64,000 nt of DNA, taken from Dipylidium caninum. Lineage: Eukaryota; Platyhelminthes; Cestoda; Cyclophyllidea; Dipylidiidae. Positions 62,976 through 64,000 of the stretch are shown piece by piece. The position numbers and the translations under genes are program-made. Under the pieces are notes generated by a model. That model saw nothing but the letters and a program-made list of their open reading frames with translations, was not told the origin of the DNA and did not search any database. The stretch spans positions 372,001 to 436,000 of the forward strand of contig QEYB01000448.1 of NCBI GenBank assembly GCA_017562135.1, written 5' to 3'. The number at the start of each line of letters is the position of its first letter. Positions within the stretch are counted from its first letter, which is position 1.

Positions 62976-63407
62976 TCATTTGTCCCCGTAACCAAGAGCA
63001 TCGCCACAGTTCTCTTGGAGGAAAAGCATCGAATCCTGTAGCTGCTCGAGGAGCGTCTGCATTTGACACTCGTTGAAGAGCTAAAGAGAAATAAGAAGCC
63101 GTTTATAAAGTAATAGCAATGATTAAATCACGAAAAAAAGGTAGTGACTCATGAGTCTTCTTCACTAATACCGATAGCGACGCCCAAATTGAGCATGTTC
63201 ATTTATCTCAAACTACTCATTATAGCGCGGTTCAACACACTGATTGCCATTTTCATGCGACTTTTTATGAGGCATTTCCCAAATACGTGGAAGTGCCAGG
63301 TCGTTTTAAATTGGTGTTCAAACGCACACAAATACCTGTTTGCTTCTTCCCACTCTCATTGACCGTGCTAACTTAAAACGCGGATAATGGAACTCGAAAT
63401 CAAAATC
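62976..63407 (-). CDS. 3' end of an unidentified gene (two exons, 58 codons seen)
   Basis: Exon 63407-63336 (72 nt) is bounded by TTTTTGACCCAG and CAG/GTATTT. Exon 63080-62976 (105 nt) follows TTTCTCTTTAG and ends in TGA. Both are phase 0, so they join without a break. The peptide starts DFDFEFHYPRFKLARS and ends in a helix-prone stretch with heptad-like leucines (QMQTLLEQLQDSMLFLQENC) before a short GYGDK end. I do not recognise the family. An alternative donor G/GTTACG inside the last exon could link it to exons further down, but the stop and nearby ATTAAA favour a terminal exon. The rest of the gene is off the right edge or too diverged to join; a Ser-rich stretch near 63760-63840 might be another exon. 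Confidence 0.35.
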
Positions 63408-64000
63408 CTGGGTCAAAAATTTAACTCAAAAAGATCTAACAGGATAATTTGTGTCATTCAAAATAGAAATTAGATGAGAGCCGCCCAAGGGAAGAAGGAA
63501 AACAACCACGACTGAGTCTAAATGTTAACTTTCACTAAAAAACTGTCAATAACTCCGTGCATAAATCTACGGCAGTGAGAATACAACGCCGGAAAAACAT
63601 GGCAGATCTTGTCACTGGCAATTTGGATTAGAAGCAGTCGCCTCCCTCATCTAGGATTTCGTGAGGCAACGACAAGGAGCGAAAAAAGGATGGGATAATC
63701 GACTAGACAGCAGAGAAGATAGACGTCGGCAATAGAGCCCGTTTGCTTGATTCCTACTCCACTGGCCAACCTGAGGAGCGGAGGACAATGGCAGTGCTCA
63801 TTTTTAGATTAGACAGGGACATGAGTGACAACGGAGAGCTCTTAAATGAAGGTGAATGGACCAGTGAAAAAAATAATAATTCCTGATAGAAAGATAGCTT
63901 ATCCCAAATACTGCTTGAAACACAGAAGCAGGTATCAGTTCCTGATTTTTTGGCTAAATATTGCAGACAAGATAATCCATGGGGTAAAGCTGAAGCTGAG

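Overview
The window looks like nuclear DNA from a flatworm, most likely a tapeworm. Three spliced minus-strand genes use the standard code and contain many GT-AG introns of only 31-39 nt. In two of them the introns are tiny at the 5' end of the gene and long at the 3' end, a pattern known from parasitic flatworms. Overall GC looks moderate, near the low-to-mid 40s by eye, which fits tapeworms better than schistosomes. The assignment is inference: no rRNA, mitochondrial or spliced-leader gene is present to settle it.

Layout. (1) 1-7.8 kb, AT-rich, minus strand: the 5' part of a FANCJ/BRIP1 helicase gene (525-3958, continuing off the left edge), then a complete CDK5RAP3 gene (4985-7764). (2) 7.8-14.5 kb: no recognisable gene; it holds one copy of a diverged element of about 0.5 kb, a (CA)n tract and a G-run cluster. 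(3) 14.7-18.3 kb, plus strand: one large exon encoding a seven-cadherin-repeat protocadherin. It ends at a clean splice donor, and two possible downstream exons lie at 23.5 and 23.9 kb. (4) 18.3-48.7 kb: a GC-richer, microsatellite-rich, gene-poor stretch with several diverged duplications, G-quadruplex-type runs on mostly one strand, a GC-box/ETS island with no gene attached, and the second, inverted copy of the element from region 2. (5) 48.8-61.7 kb, AT-rich, minus strand: a complete TDRD3 gene in ten coding exons. (6) 62.9-63.4 kb, minus strand: two phase-compatible exons that look like the 3' end of another, unidentified gene.

Roles. The three minus-strand genes are housekeeping genes of genome and proteostasis maintenance: FANCJ (crosslink repair and G-quadruplex unwinding), CDK5RAP3 (UFMylation ligase cofactor and ER-phagy receptor) and TDRD3 (scaffold of topoisomerase 3-beta, reader of methyl-arginine). 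They share no obvious operon. In all three, a strong 3' splice acceptor lies 0-8 nt before the start codon, which is what trans-splicing or a leader intron would give. The protocadherin is a cell-adhesion gene set in a long non-coding neighbourhood of the kind usually associated with regulatory DNA.

The exon models were built by eye from splice signals, reading-frame closure and remembered family motifs. All exon phases close, giving open frames of 582 codons (BRIP1, partial), 564 aa (CDK5RAP3), 1195 codons (protocadherin exon) and 539 aa (TDRD3).
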